Shown here: positions 55,340 to 64,000 of the stretch, one piece after another
Numbering within the stretch: the first letter of the stretch is position 1
Layout: each line of letters opens with the position of its first letter
Origin: Diogma glabrata
Taxonomy: Eukaryota; Arthropoda; Insecta; Diptera; Cylindrotomidae
Direction of reading: 5' to 3'
Length of the DNA: 64,000 nt
NCBI GenBank assembly: GCA_963693315.1
Contig: OY856188.1
Coordinates: 250,499,394 to 250,563,393, forward strand
Notes under the pieces: generated by a model
The model's input: the letters and a program-made list of their open reading frames with translations, nothing else
Told to the model about the DNA's origin: nothing
Database searches by the model: none
Program-made: the position numbers and the translations under genes

Positions 55340-57200
55340 GAACTCAGAAGTATTCGAAGTGTTGGCTGTAGGAGAATCGTCAAAGAACTCACCGGGGACC
55401 TTAAGAGTTTGACCATATGCTAGTTCTACAGGTGTTTAAAAGAGGTCTTCTTTGAATGAAGTTCTGATGAAAGTAAAACCAATGAGAGTTCAGTGCTTTA
55501 ATGAACGGTATTGCGTCGTGCTTTCAGCGATGCTTTCAGTTGAAAAAAGAAGATTTCGACAAGACCGTTTGCTTTCGGATTGTAAGTAATTGTGCGGATT
55601 CGATGAGATCTTAAAAGCTTTGTGAGCTTGGTGAACAGATTGGATTCAAATTGTTCGCCACGATCTGTCATTATAACCGAAGGAATACCAAATATAAAGA
55701 TGTAATCCTGCAAAAGTGTTGATGCGATGGTACTTGCTGTCATGTCCTTTAATGGATATGCTTCTGGCCGGTGTACTGGTGGTGTACTGTTGTCAGTATG
55801 TAGTTGTACCCATTTGATTGTGGTAGTGGTCCAACGATGTCGATGTGGATATGGTCAAATCTGCAATTCCGTAATTCAAATTTACCGCAGATTTTGTGTG
55901 TCTATGAATTTTTTATCGTTGATAGGATTCACATGATTTAATCCATATTCCTATGTCAACATTAATCCGTGGCCAAAAGTACTTGCATGTAATTAATTAA
56001 CGCGTTGCACGTATGCGTGGATGTGATAAACCATGTATAGGCTGTCGAAAATCGTTTTTTGATGCTGTGTGGGACGTACGGTCAATTATAACGAGATGCT
56101 GTCTTGCGCCAGATTTTGTCACTGACAAAACTAATCAATTTTTTAAGTTCATCGTCCTCCTGTTGCAATTTTGGCAGATTTTTCAAGTTGCAAGTAGAAG
56201 TGTGGCTTTCTGTAGAAGATTCTTCACCAGAACGGGAGAAGCAATCACTGACGACGTTGTCTTTACCTGTGTGTGTCGTATGTCTGAAGTGAACTGCACG
56301 ATGAAATTAGATGACGTAGCACTGCCTCTGTGCAGCGAAATTAGAATTAGAGATATCTTGCAGAATTTTTCTGCATGCAGAATTTACATGTAATTGCTCT
56401 CATATAACAACACATGTTCTAATTTTGCTGCATACAGAATTCTGCACATGTATTTGGACCATAAGTCACTTGCTAAACTTTGGGATCTATTCATTTTTCT
56501 GGATTAATTTTTTGTGCAAAAAAAACATGCAAAAATATCCATGTAATCGAAATTAGTCAAAATACGACGCTTGTTACGCAAAACTGTCCATAAATCAGCT
56601 GTGTTATCAGCTATACGTGATAAACTGCAAAATATTTCGGTTTATTCGAAAGTTGTGTACAATAAAAGCCGTGTCATGTGAAAACGATGATTTCTACTCT
56701 ACGACCGACCTTCAAGTTATCGACAAATTTTGATAGCCAAGTAAATGCCGAGTAATTTTTATTTCAGCAGGGTGTGGGTATTTGAAAAAAAAAATTAAAG
56801 TTCGAAGCATTCATTGTTATGATCCTGTAAGACTTCTCCTACGGCAGTGTTTGGATGGCCAGAAGTAATACTGAACACTGACGGTTTTAGGTTTTTACGT
56901 AGCAACCCGAAGCGTGCATATATCGGTGATGATAATAGTTTAACTAGATTCGGCACAAAACGATGATAATAGGTAATCACAGCTGTTAAATGTTGAATTT
57001 CTTGAATGGATGTGCATTGGAATCTTTGTGGTCACCACTAATTTCTCTGAAAGAACTTTTGCATGTGAATCAATCTTGTGGCTTAGGTAATGAAAAACGT
57101 TTACACCAAAAACACCCTTTGACACAGTTTGTGCAAGACTTTTAAAAAGTAGTTGGAAATGCGATTTGTTCTCTTCTTCTGGTTTGGATGCTTCAAATTT
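55340..57200 (-). pseudogene. Ty3/gypsy pol relic (RT end to integrase)
   Basis: Minus strand, in order: RT end ('KGVFGVNVFHYLSHKIDSHA', 57125-57060), the next RT/RNase H linker ('MITYYHRFVPNLVKLLSSPI', 56980), a hinge 'GKDNVVSDCFSR' (~56250), the integrase zinc region (~56050), the DDE start 'FDHIHIDIVGPLPQSNGY' (~55850), 'IPSVIMTDRGEQFESNLF' with D2 and 'NPKANGLVEIF' with E (55743-55498), and a tail 'YGQTLRSP' (~55400). Many stops and frameshifts, and most of RNase H is missing. No LTRs found. Confidence 0.8.
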
Positions 57201-57217
57201 ACCAGATTGTACATTAC

Positions 57218-57350
57218 AAATTTTTTTAAAATAGAAATTGTTGTGTTATAGGAATTACAATGTGTCACAACACATAGATATACCTATTAAGACCTTGGTA
57301 CAAAAGCAACATTCGCTCTGAGGTGTTGATAAACGCTTTATAAATCGCTT
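57218..57350 (-). pseudogene. LINE-C extreme 3' end
   Basis: tttttttaaaatagaaattgttgtgttata..., then the hairpin atgtgtcacaacacat and tagatatacctattaagacc match 45306-45400 and 60415-60500. It is a severely 5'-truncated insertion. Confidence 0.7.
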
Positions 57351-58240
57351 TATTTTTTCCTCGTTTTTAAATTGCTGTTGCAATAAAGAGATTTCTAAAT
57401 TTAATTTAGCAGAATTATTATTAGAAGTTTCAGTGTTGCGAAGGTTGTGCAACTTGAAAAATTGATAGAGTCATCAAATCACTGAATACAACATCTGCAG
57501 TGACGGCTACAGCCTCAAGAACGTCATTACTAGGAGCAATAGCGGTTTTCGTAATCGCAAGGACGATCAGGATCAGGATGTGCGATGATATTCGCTAATC
57601 AGTTGGGCTAACTCAGGTTAACAATAATTGTTCTTTTAGGAATCAGTTTGGTAGCGTCTGCTATAGCTCGTGTAATCGCGTTGCGAAAACATTTTGGAGG
57701 TCTTTTCAGGTACTGGAGAAGCCGCGTCCACCATTTGAAAATATTTACCTTTCCTAATTTTCGTGATAGGTAGCTGGTGGCTGTAAAACCTGTTGCAAAA
57801 ATTAAGGATAGAGTTGATATTATTAAAGTGTATTTTGTTTTATAGTTAAAAGTTTTTTGAGTTTTAAAGCTCGTAATTTTCTTTCAAAATTGAAAACATG
57901 CTCTGTTATAATAATACAAACAGAACCAAAAAGGAAAAATAGAATAATAAAACTAACAATAGAAATAACAATAAAGGCAGTAGATAATAATAAGAATAAT
58001 ATTAAAAGTAGTTTGTATAGATTTGTTACTTGAATAAACATAAATCCATTCCTTGAATTCCCTTTTCGATCAAAGTTAGTAGTATTTCTCGCAAAACTTA
58101 TTTTTCTTGTTTATCCAACATTTAATCTTCGTGTTTTTTAGTCGGGGTCACCAATTAGTCATTTGCGCTATATTTATATATATTATTGAATAAGGCTAGT
58201 AGTTTTAGCTGTATACATATTGTTGATAAATAACATTTCT
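57351..58240. other. Unassigned stretch
   Basis: 57480-57750 is GC-richer with broken frames that may be upstream gypsy sequence. 57823-58041 has a hydrophobic minus frame that I think is random AT-rich sequence. Confidence 0.35.
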
Positions 58241-58480
58241 ACAATGAATCACAGCTTTTTCAAACTTTTGTAGGTTGAGCGCCTCCCCCCCCCCCCCGAG
58301 ACTATTGATTCGGGCAGAGCATTCCATTTGTACGATGTACGGACAAAAAAATCTCTCAGCATTCTGTCACTATGACAATGAGTTTGCACAGATGGGTGCA
58401 GACGTGTAAAACAGGAGGTTGAGCCATGATGATCCGATTTCATCCGAGCACTTTCGGTGATGATATTTTTTCATTGATTC
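58241..58480 (-). pseudogene. LINE-C 3' fragment with a C15-like run
   Basis: Matches the 3' coding end (gcattccatttgtacgatgtacggac, ctctcagcattctgtcactatgac, gatccgatttcatccgagcac). A long C run at ~58287-58298 has expanded where LINE-C reads cacctgagact. Confidence 0.75.
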
Positions 58481-58489
58481 AATTGATCC

Positions 58490-59065
58490 AACTTCAGGAG
58501 TCTGATGCAGAAGTTCAGGACTTTCTTCGAACTCACTCAGTTTTGTATAAGTCTAAGTGCTGATTTCAGTTTACCGAATACTTAATATTCGAATTCGGCG
58601 TGCAACTTCACACGCAAGCACGACCATAAAATCCTGAAGAAATACGCAAACAGTCTTTAATGATTTCCACAATATGTATCATCCGGCTGTACGCGCTTCA
58701 AAGAAAATTTTTCCGTCGCAATATTTCTGCCCATTCACGAACATTTTCACCGGTTTTTGTCCTAAAACATGTATACCATGCCAGAAATCAAAAATTGGCC
58801 ATCAGACTGACATCGAATTGGTTAAGTTAGGTTGAGACGTCGTTTTAACCATATTCATGTGACCAAGTCGTCATAATCATTATTCCATCTTATGAAACAG
58901 ATGGTCCAAAGCTATTCGGATGAAATATATGCGTTTCACAACTTAAAGCGCAACCGGATCTTATAAAATTTGGATTAGGATCTCACAGAATACAGACGAC
59001 GGCTAACAATCCCAAAGTCAATGACATGGTAGAGAGCTTCCATTCCATTAAATTCCATTCCATTA
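58490..59065 (+). pseudogene. Second Ty3/gypsy pol relic (integrase), plus strand
   Basis: Broken plus frames give 'FNDFHNMYHPAVRASKKIF' (HHCC start), 'KTCIPCQKSKIGHQTD' (C-x2-C of the zinc site) and, near 59000-59060, 'TTANNPKVNDMVESFHSIK' (the region with the catalytic E). The first two catalytic blocks are not recognisable. Opposite orientation to the relic at 55.3-57.2 kb but related in sequence. Confidence 0.7.
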
Positions 59066-59963
59066 AATCGTGATAAAACTTTCTATTGTTTTACTAGGAA
59101 TCCATAATTCAAGCAAATATTATCTAGAGTGTACCACAGCTGATCTAGTCAACGGACAAGAGTAAGAGTACCGTAGGAAATATTATACACTGTCAAAATT
59201 AACGTTTAAATTCTTCTAGTTTAGTCGAAAATTTGCAAAACAAAATGATTGCGTTTCCACAGATACAGGACTACACCCTCAGACAGATATATAAATTCCA
59301 AAAGAAAAACTAATCTATTTTTGTACACATTGTTATGTTTAGTAACTAATACTTTTTACATAAAAGTTTTCCGTGTATTTCACAAAATATAGAATCCATT
59401 AAAATCTTATATCGCCTACTCTAACCCATTCCACATATATAATTTATCACCTCATTTTAATTCATTGTTAAGTATAACAAACATCTGTCACATGCATGTA
59501 ACGTAACGTTATGTAGATAAAATGATGCAAATAATTCTTAAAAACTGTCAACTTTTAACCTCTTAACTTTTCACTTTAGAAAAACTCAAAAAGAAATTAA
59601 AAACTTTTGTTTTTTTATATATAAAGAAAACATAAATTTTCTAAAAATTTCAATACAGTTAACTTGTTATCGTTACGAGAAAATAAAATAACTGTTACCA
59701 AGGAAAATGAAAATATAATTATTATTATTATGTTTATTTATTGTTATTTTTATTTAAACCAAAAAGAGAAAAACGAAAAATGTCACATTAAATTTTCATA
59801 AAAATTTAATGGAAAATTAGCACACGTGACAAGCAAACAAATATTTAGTCAGGAAAATCGAAAATATATATTTAGAATAAAATTTAGGAAAATTGAGAAT
59901 TTTGCAGTAAAATTGTCATATTTAGAATTGAAATTTTAAATATTTTGTTTTTTATTGTTGCAG
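59066..59963 (+). other. Right end of the large bili intron
   Basis: AT-rich, no remnants recognised except the acceptor tttattgttgcag at 59951-59963. Confidence 0.5.
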
Positions 59964-60144
59964 GTGATACCAACGTGTGTGTATTTAATGTCACGAATAG
60001 CTGTACATATGGAAATTGAGGGTACAGCACAATGCCCGGCTCAAGTAATGTTGGCGGCGGCATTGGGCTGTGAAGAATTAGGTATTGCAAATAAGTTATT
60101 AGCACAAAGTATATTTGGTTTATGGATGACAAGCGCTTTATTAG
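59964..60144 (+). CDS. bili: FRMD8/bili exon: FERM F1 lobe
   Basis: 181 bp between acceptor cag|gtg and donor g|gtaaga. It starts on a codon boundary and ends one base into a codon. Encodes 'CVYLMSRIAVHMEIEG' to 'SIFGLWMTSALL', which aligns with the ubiquitin-like F1 lobe of FRMD8 (human DVLVYLAD... FALWLVSPLL). Role by family: FRMD8 (iTAP) binds iRhoms and stabilises the iRhom/ADAM17 sheddase at the cell surface; Drosophila Bili reduces Wnt signalling at the LRP receptor Arrow. The next exon completes codon E and continues EIQLKPHHRPY, matching FRMD8 EVQLKPKHQPY. Confidence 0.9.
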
Positions 60145-60404
60145 GTAAGAAAAACATAATTTGAGTTTTATTAAAAAATGTTTCACAGGTTTATCTTAAA
60201 GTGTCCCTAAGTGCTCGATAACATGTTAAACTTAAGTTTTATTTGACGTTGAGTCGAACTCCTCCCTCTTGTCGTTGTGACATAAGTAGGTGTTTTCCAG
60301 CTTTGAATAATCTTAAGTTTTCTTTTATTAAGTATTTTAACCGAATTTCACCTTTCTGTCTTGTTTACGTACTACCCCTTGTCACGTTATGAGCATTTGT
60401 ATCA

Positions 60405-60865
60405 CACCCGATGATTTTTTTAATAAAAAGTGTTGTATTATAAGAATAACAATATGTGTCGCAACAACACATAGATACTTTTTACGACCTAGGTCACACA
60501 ACAACATGCGCTCTGGAATGTTGAAGAACACTTTTTTAAACATTTGTGGATTGAACGCTCCCGAGACTATTCATTGCAAAGCATTCCATTTATACGATGT
60601 ACGGCCAAAGAAATCTCTCTGCATTCTGTCACTATGACTGTGAGTGATCTCAACAGTTATTTAGTTATTCAGTTTTTTGCATAAACTGATTGACGTGCAA
60701 AACGGGGAAAAAAATATTGTTGAGGCATGATGGATCCGATTTCATCCGAGCACTGGTGACGATATTTATAAAAAACAACGAGATCAGCAACAGTGTGACG
60801 ATGTTTTAGGGAATCAAGATTTGATGTTAAATTTCAATCACTCACAATTCGCATTAACAGCCATA
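60405..60865 (-). pseudogene. LINE-C 3' fragment, ~460 bp
   Basis: Starts at the family 3' end (tttttttaataaaaagtgttg), has the hairpin atgtgtcgcaacaacacat, and runs through ggcatgatggatccgatttcatccgagcac, acaacgagatcagcaacagtg and gaatcaagatttgatgtta, ending near 60865. Compare 45306-45750. Confidence 0.85.
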
Positions 60866-61650
60866 CTGCTTATTTCAACATTGCAACAGCCCGTGTACCT
60901 TGGTCTGCGGTATTTGTATACCGTCTCCTGCAAGGTATTCCGATGCTACATGTATCTAGGAGAATACCCCAAGTGTGATAGTGATCTGTAGGGCCACTAG
61001 GTTCCTGGTGAGGCAATCTGAAAACAAAATAGTCAACGTTTTTCCAAATCATAATGCCCACTCTAGGCGAGCTTGTATGAGTATCCCATACTTCTTTAAT
61101 CTCGCTGTTTGCAACGCCCTTCACTCTGTTTTGTGATGCCAGGTTTCTTGTATCAGGGTCATCCTTAGATGTTTCATAGAACGCGTCTGTGACGTCTTTG
61201 TTGCTACCGGGATATAATGTTGTAGCTTCTTCTATAACCATGTTCCTCATTAAGTGGGCCCTATGTCCTTATTCAGACTTCTAAAGACTTCCTATTCTAT
61301 GATGCACATCCCAGAGTTTTTTGGTACTAGTATCACTAGAGATTTGTTGGTGTTCTACTAAGGGTTTTTCAGTCGGAAGACGAGGCTATCATCCCCTAAT
61401 TTTATCACAAGGGGAAGCGCGGTCGCACACTTCAACAACGACCCCAGGTTTGAAGTTAATAATTCCTAACCCAAGCGCCTCTTCAATTATTCCTAGCTTC
61501 ACTGCACTCAATTCTGGGGTCCTTGATCGTTTTGACTACACCTGCATAGTTAGTGCCGGACTTTGGTTTGTATTGCTCCATTTCAAACGGCTGAACGACT
61601 TTTCTGGTCTTCCACCGCATTGTGCCATGGTGCTGTAGACTCTTTGACCT
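60866..61650 (-). pseudogene. LINE relic: end of ORF1 and endonuclease start
   Basis: The minus frame 60870-61250 contains 'NRVKGVANSEIKEVWDTHTS' and 'SPRVGIMIWKNVDYFVF', which fit the endonuclease block of R1/LOA-type LINEs (kgRixGl...SPRAxIxxrkxl..). A +1 frame change near 61020 continues as NLVALQITITLGVFS. Upstream (61250-61640) are broken frames that may be ORF1. Only the 5' part of the element is present, directly abutting the LINE-C fragment. Confidence 0.6.
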
Positions 61651-61825
61651 GCTACTTACTTATTCTCCCAGAGGATTTTTTCATCCCCCTTTCGCTCCTT
61701 ACCTTTTTTCTTTACTCCTTCCGTGGTTACCCCTCCGGTAGGAACCTTATACTCTCTGTGTGGCTACAGTGGGTCTCTATGTCCTCTCTTTTGTTGTCTT
61801 TGGGCATTGTGTTTTCGACCTGAGG

Positions 61826-61991
61826 CCTTTTTCCCGAACACATAAATGTGAATTTGAACAATATTTTGAAGTTTGTTTTGCATAACATTAAACGGTAAGG
61901 GTAACGATTTTACGAAAAACGTTCAATTTTATGCAATACAAACTTCACAATATTGTCAAAATTCACAATTATGTGTACGGGAATAAGGTCC
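61826..61991. repeat. Foldback MITE with ~62-bp arms
   Basis: Arms 61826-61895 and 61917-61991: cctttttcccgaacacataa...gtgaatttgaacaatatt...gaagtttgttttgcataa and its inverse ttatgcaatacaaacttc...aatattgtcaaaattcac...ttatgtgtacgggaataagg. The loop is ~20 bases. Not coding. Confidence 0.85.
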
Positions 61992-62434
61992 CTGAACTAC
62001 ACTGCTTCCTGTTCCGACATAGCTCTCTACAGTAGGCGTCTGATACACAACGGTCTACTGAGAAGAGTTGTTCCCACACCCGCTCCTTCTTCTTACTATG
62101 CTCTCAAAAATCACGTCCCGCTTGTTGTGTATTTTTTGTTTGTTTTACCTGTATACCACGAGTAACACGAGAAATAAAATTTCGATCATCTAAGAGTCTT
62201 GGTAGCTCGGCAAGGAAGGTTTCATTTAGAGGTTGACCGATTTCCAAGTGGCTCTATTCGAGACTGGGGAATTGGCCAGCCAGGCATATCCAGCGTGACT
62301 CGTCAATGAACTATTGAACTCCTAAATGTTTTTCAGCGACATAAAAACCAAATTGATAAAATTCATTAAATAATACGATAAAGAAGTTTGCAACGATAAC
62401 AATTTCATTATCTACTTTTGTTATCTATTTTCAG

Positions 62435-62600
62435 AAATTCAATTAAAACCACACCATCGTCCTTATGCTGTTCGAATAGCATGGTCAAAGTTATTAGAAA
62501 AACATAGTCATGGTAATGAAATAGAAAAGAAAAATGATGAACCAATGATTACATTACGACGAAACATTTTCTTTTCAAAAAAGGACGAAGAAAAGATTAA
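62435..62600 (+). CDS. bili: FRMD8/bili exon: F1-F2 junction
   Basis: 166 bp, acceptor ttttcag, donor gtaaga. Completes codon E and reads IQLKPHHRPYAVRIAWSKLL, then DEPMITLRRNIFFSKKDEE. Human FRMD8 has QLKPKHQPYKLGRQWPELL and DEPFLQFRRNVFFPKRRE. This is the end of F1 and start of F2. Phase agrees with both neighbours. Confidence 0.92.
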
Positions 62601-62746
62601 GTAAGAAACAAAAATAAATTGTAATGACAATACTAATAAGAATAGGTCGAAAAACAAAAAACTAAAACAATTTTCTACTTATAAATCCTTTTCTATTTGT
62701 ATACACATATTTATTTAATCAATTTTTGTTTTTCGTTTACCAAAAG

Positions 62747-62908
62747 GGATCCAAGGATATTAGAATTATTATATGAAGAAGCTCGACATAATGTGCTGGC
62801 TGGACGATATATAATGGAACCAGCTCATTCAATTATGTTGGGTGGTATTCAGGCTCGGATAGAATTAGGACCATATAATCTACATACACACACAATTAGT
62901 TATTTTAG
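62747..62908 (+). CDS. bili: FRMD8/bili exon: FERM F2 lobe, first part
   Basis: 162 bp, acceptor ccaaaag, donor tag|gtattt (a weaker donor). Encodes 'ILELLYEEARHNVLAGRYIM' and 'GGIQARIELGPYNLHTHT', matching FRMD8 VLRLLYEEAKGNVLAARY and CRVQLGPY. F2 is the acyl-CoA-binding-like helical lobe. Intron before it is 146 bp. Confidence 0.92.
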
Positions 62909-62976
62909 GTATTTGAATAACATCATGGACTGATTAGTTTCACAATTTTGTTATAATGTTTTAATTTTTCAAACAG

Positions 62977-63165
62977 AGAAAATCAATCAAGATTTCTTCC
63001 TTCTCATGTGGCCAAAAATACAAGTTGGTCATGGTTACCAGTGAGTAGAAAGACATCAGCCGAAGTTAGATTATTAGAACAATTTAAACGTGTACCAACA
63101 ACAGCAACAACTAGGAAATTAATGAGAAAATATTTAGAATTTTGTTGGGCACTTCCATTTTACGG
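62977..63165 (+). CDS. bili: FRMD8/bili exon: FERM F2 lobe, second part
   Basis: 189 bp, acceptor aaacag, donor gg|gtaagt. Encodes 'ENQSRFLPSHVAKNTSW' then 'LLEQFKRVPTTATTRKLMRK' and 'YLEFCWALPFYG'. Human FRMD8 has FLPAHLCK and YLLKCHELPFYG. Introns on either side are 68 and 65 bp, typical short insect introns. Confidence 0.92.
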
Positions 63166-63230
63166 GTAAGTACTCTATCGAATCTCTCGTTTGTGATTAG
63201 TTATCTTTTTACTGTCAATTTTATTTTCAG

Positions 63231-63360
63231 TGCTGCCTTTTTCCACGGTCAAGTGGAACAACCTGTTCGTGGTCTTATGAGTTTAGTTAATCACAAAGAT
63301 ATTCCAGTTTTAATAGCAATTAACGAAAAAGGAATATATTTAATCGATCATATAGCAAAC
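63231..63360 (+). CDS. bili: FRMD8/bili exon: start of FERM F3 lobe
   Basis: 130 bp, acceptor attttcag, donor aac|gtaagt. Encodes 'AAFFHGQVEQPVRGLMSLVN' and 'IPVLIAINEKGIYLIDHIAN', matching FRMD8 CAFFHGEVDKP and VSVAISLEGVHVIDSREK. Ends on a codon boundary; the rest of F3 and the C-terminal tail lie beyond the window. Confidence 0.92.
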
Positions 63361-64000
63361 GTAAGTATTTTAGGATTAAAATTTTAACTATTCATTTCGT
63401 TTCAGAAGAGTGATATCTTTATAATTGTCTAAAATATTATGAATTTTCTGCATGAATTTGCTATTGTAACTCATTTTTCTGGCTTTGAAAAAGCTAAGGC
63501 TAACCCCTTGCTTATTTTGTAGATTTTCGCTGATATTTTTGACCTAAAAAATATCTACCAAATATGCTGCCATTCCTTAACCCGTTGATGGATTTTGCTC
63601 AAATTTCAGTACGGACTACGGTGCTTGTTTTGAACTCACCTTTCACTTTATGATTTGGTTTTTCGAAGTGAAAATTCTCTTACTTTATTCACTTTATATT
63701 TTTAAAAGTTTTAGTCACATGAAATCGGGGTTTTTCGAGTATTTTTGGTCAAATCCGGTCCGGGATATTTTTTGTAAGATTTTCGAACTCAAAAGCCGGG
63801 TTCTCCCGGATCAATACGGGTAAGTTGGTCAGCTTAGGCTAACCTCAGCTTTTTGACAGACAGAGAAAAATGAGTTGTCGCAAATGTATGTGAAGTTAGC
63901 CCGTTTTTCATCCCGTAAAAATGCGATGGCAGCACTAAACATTTATACCGTGACACTTTTTACTGTCATCAAAAAATATCAACTCTCAGCCCAGAAAATT
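63361..64000 (+). other. bili: Start of the next bili intron
   Basis: No further exon before the window ends. Contains an imperfect inverted repeat (63459-63506 and 63838-63884). Confidence 0.7.
63459..63884. repeat. MITE-like element with ~48-bp inverted ends
   Basis: ttgctattgtaactcatttt...gaaaaagctaaggctaacc is mirrored by ggctaacctcagctttttgacag...aaaaatgagttgtcgcaa. Interior non-coding, with 'ggtccgggatatttt' and 'gggttctcccgg' words. Confidence 0.6.

Larger units (their letters stand above)
17613..59963 (+). other. bili: Putative 42-kb intron of bili, packed with transposons
   Basis: Bounded by a gtaagt donor and a tttattgttgcag acceptor. If the exon pairing is right, it houses the gypsy provirus with its nested LINE, the LINE-C family copies, the SINE-like repeats, several foldbacks and a possible antisense host gene. 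No other plus-strand exon with FERM similarity was seen inside. Confidence 0.5.
60145..62434 (+). other. bili: bili intron with LINE and foldback insertions
   Basis: 2,290 bp. Holds the LINE-C 3' end (60405-60865), a LINE endonuclease relic (60866-61650), a foldback (61826-61991) and unassigned sequence (61992-62434). Confidence 0.85.

Noticed and set aside
57823..58041. Hydrophobic minus-strand frame resembling a membrane protein
   Set aside because: AT-rich sequence gives Phe/Leu/Ile-rich frames by chance; no start context, splice sites or homology.

Overview
This is eukaryotic, AT-rich DNA, almost certainly from an insect. The grounds are split exons of a conserved animal gene with GT-AG introns, and transposon families typical of arthropods: Tigger/pogo and hAT transposases, several non-LTR retrotransposon (LINE) types, Ty3/gypsy elements, SINE-like repeats and many foldback/MITE repeats. 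I cannot fix the species or order.

The only host gene I can identify is the plus-strand orthologue of FRMD8, called bili in Drosophila. It encodes a FERM-domain protein of the Wnt receptor and iRhom/ADAM17 pathways. Five exons, 59964-63360, carry the FERM F1, F2 and early F3 parts. Their splice phases all match and their protein similarity is clear. An N/S/T-rich exon at 17452-17612 has matching phase and is the likely preceding exon, which implies a 42-kb intron (17613-59963). The gene runs off the right edge and its first exon(s) were not found. A second possible host exon, encoding the N-terminus of a small secreted protein, lies antisense inside that intron at 40803-40989, with a TATA box upstream and a strong splice donor.

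The rest is mostly mobile DNA. 1-6835: a broken Tigger element split by a 5'-truncated LINE (LINE-A, 764-4998; 14-bp target duplication), with a MITE copy at its left. 6836-11000: AT-rich intergenic DNA with a CGATA cluster, a foldback and a hAT remnant. 11.1-14.1 kb: a decayed Jockey-type LINE on the minus strand. 18.1-20.6 kb: MITE copies and a SINE-like repeat. 22075-31025: a minus-strand Ty3/gypsy provirus with 4-bp ATAT duplication, tRNA-Leu primer site, a SAP-domain Gag and an integrase, but no protease, RT or RNase H. Its 5' LTR is split by an intact 4.5-kb LINE (LINE-B, 26168-30711). 33.6-38.5 kb: LINE relics and a tandem repeat. 39.7-40.1 kb: a second SINE-like copy. 45.3-48.9 kb: a nearly complete copy of LINE-C, a family with at least five other fragments in the window. 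53-59 kb: fragments of an unnamed transposon family, a LINE RNase H, two gypsy pol relics in opposite orientation, and a foldback. 60.4-62.0 kb: a LINE-C 3' end, a LINE endonuclease relic and a foldback, all within a bili intron.

Apart from bili and the possible secreted-protein gene there is no sign of genes working together. The window is best read as a host gene whose large intron has been filled by nested insertions of several ages. LINE-B looks youngest (both frames open), then LINE-A and the gypsy provirus, with the Jockey-type, hAT and other gypsy relics oldest.
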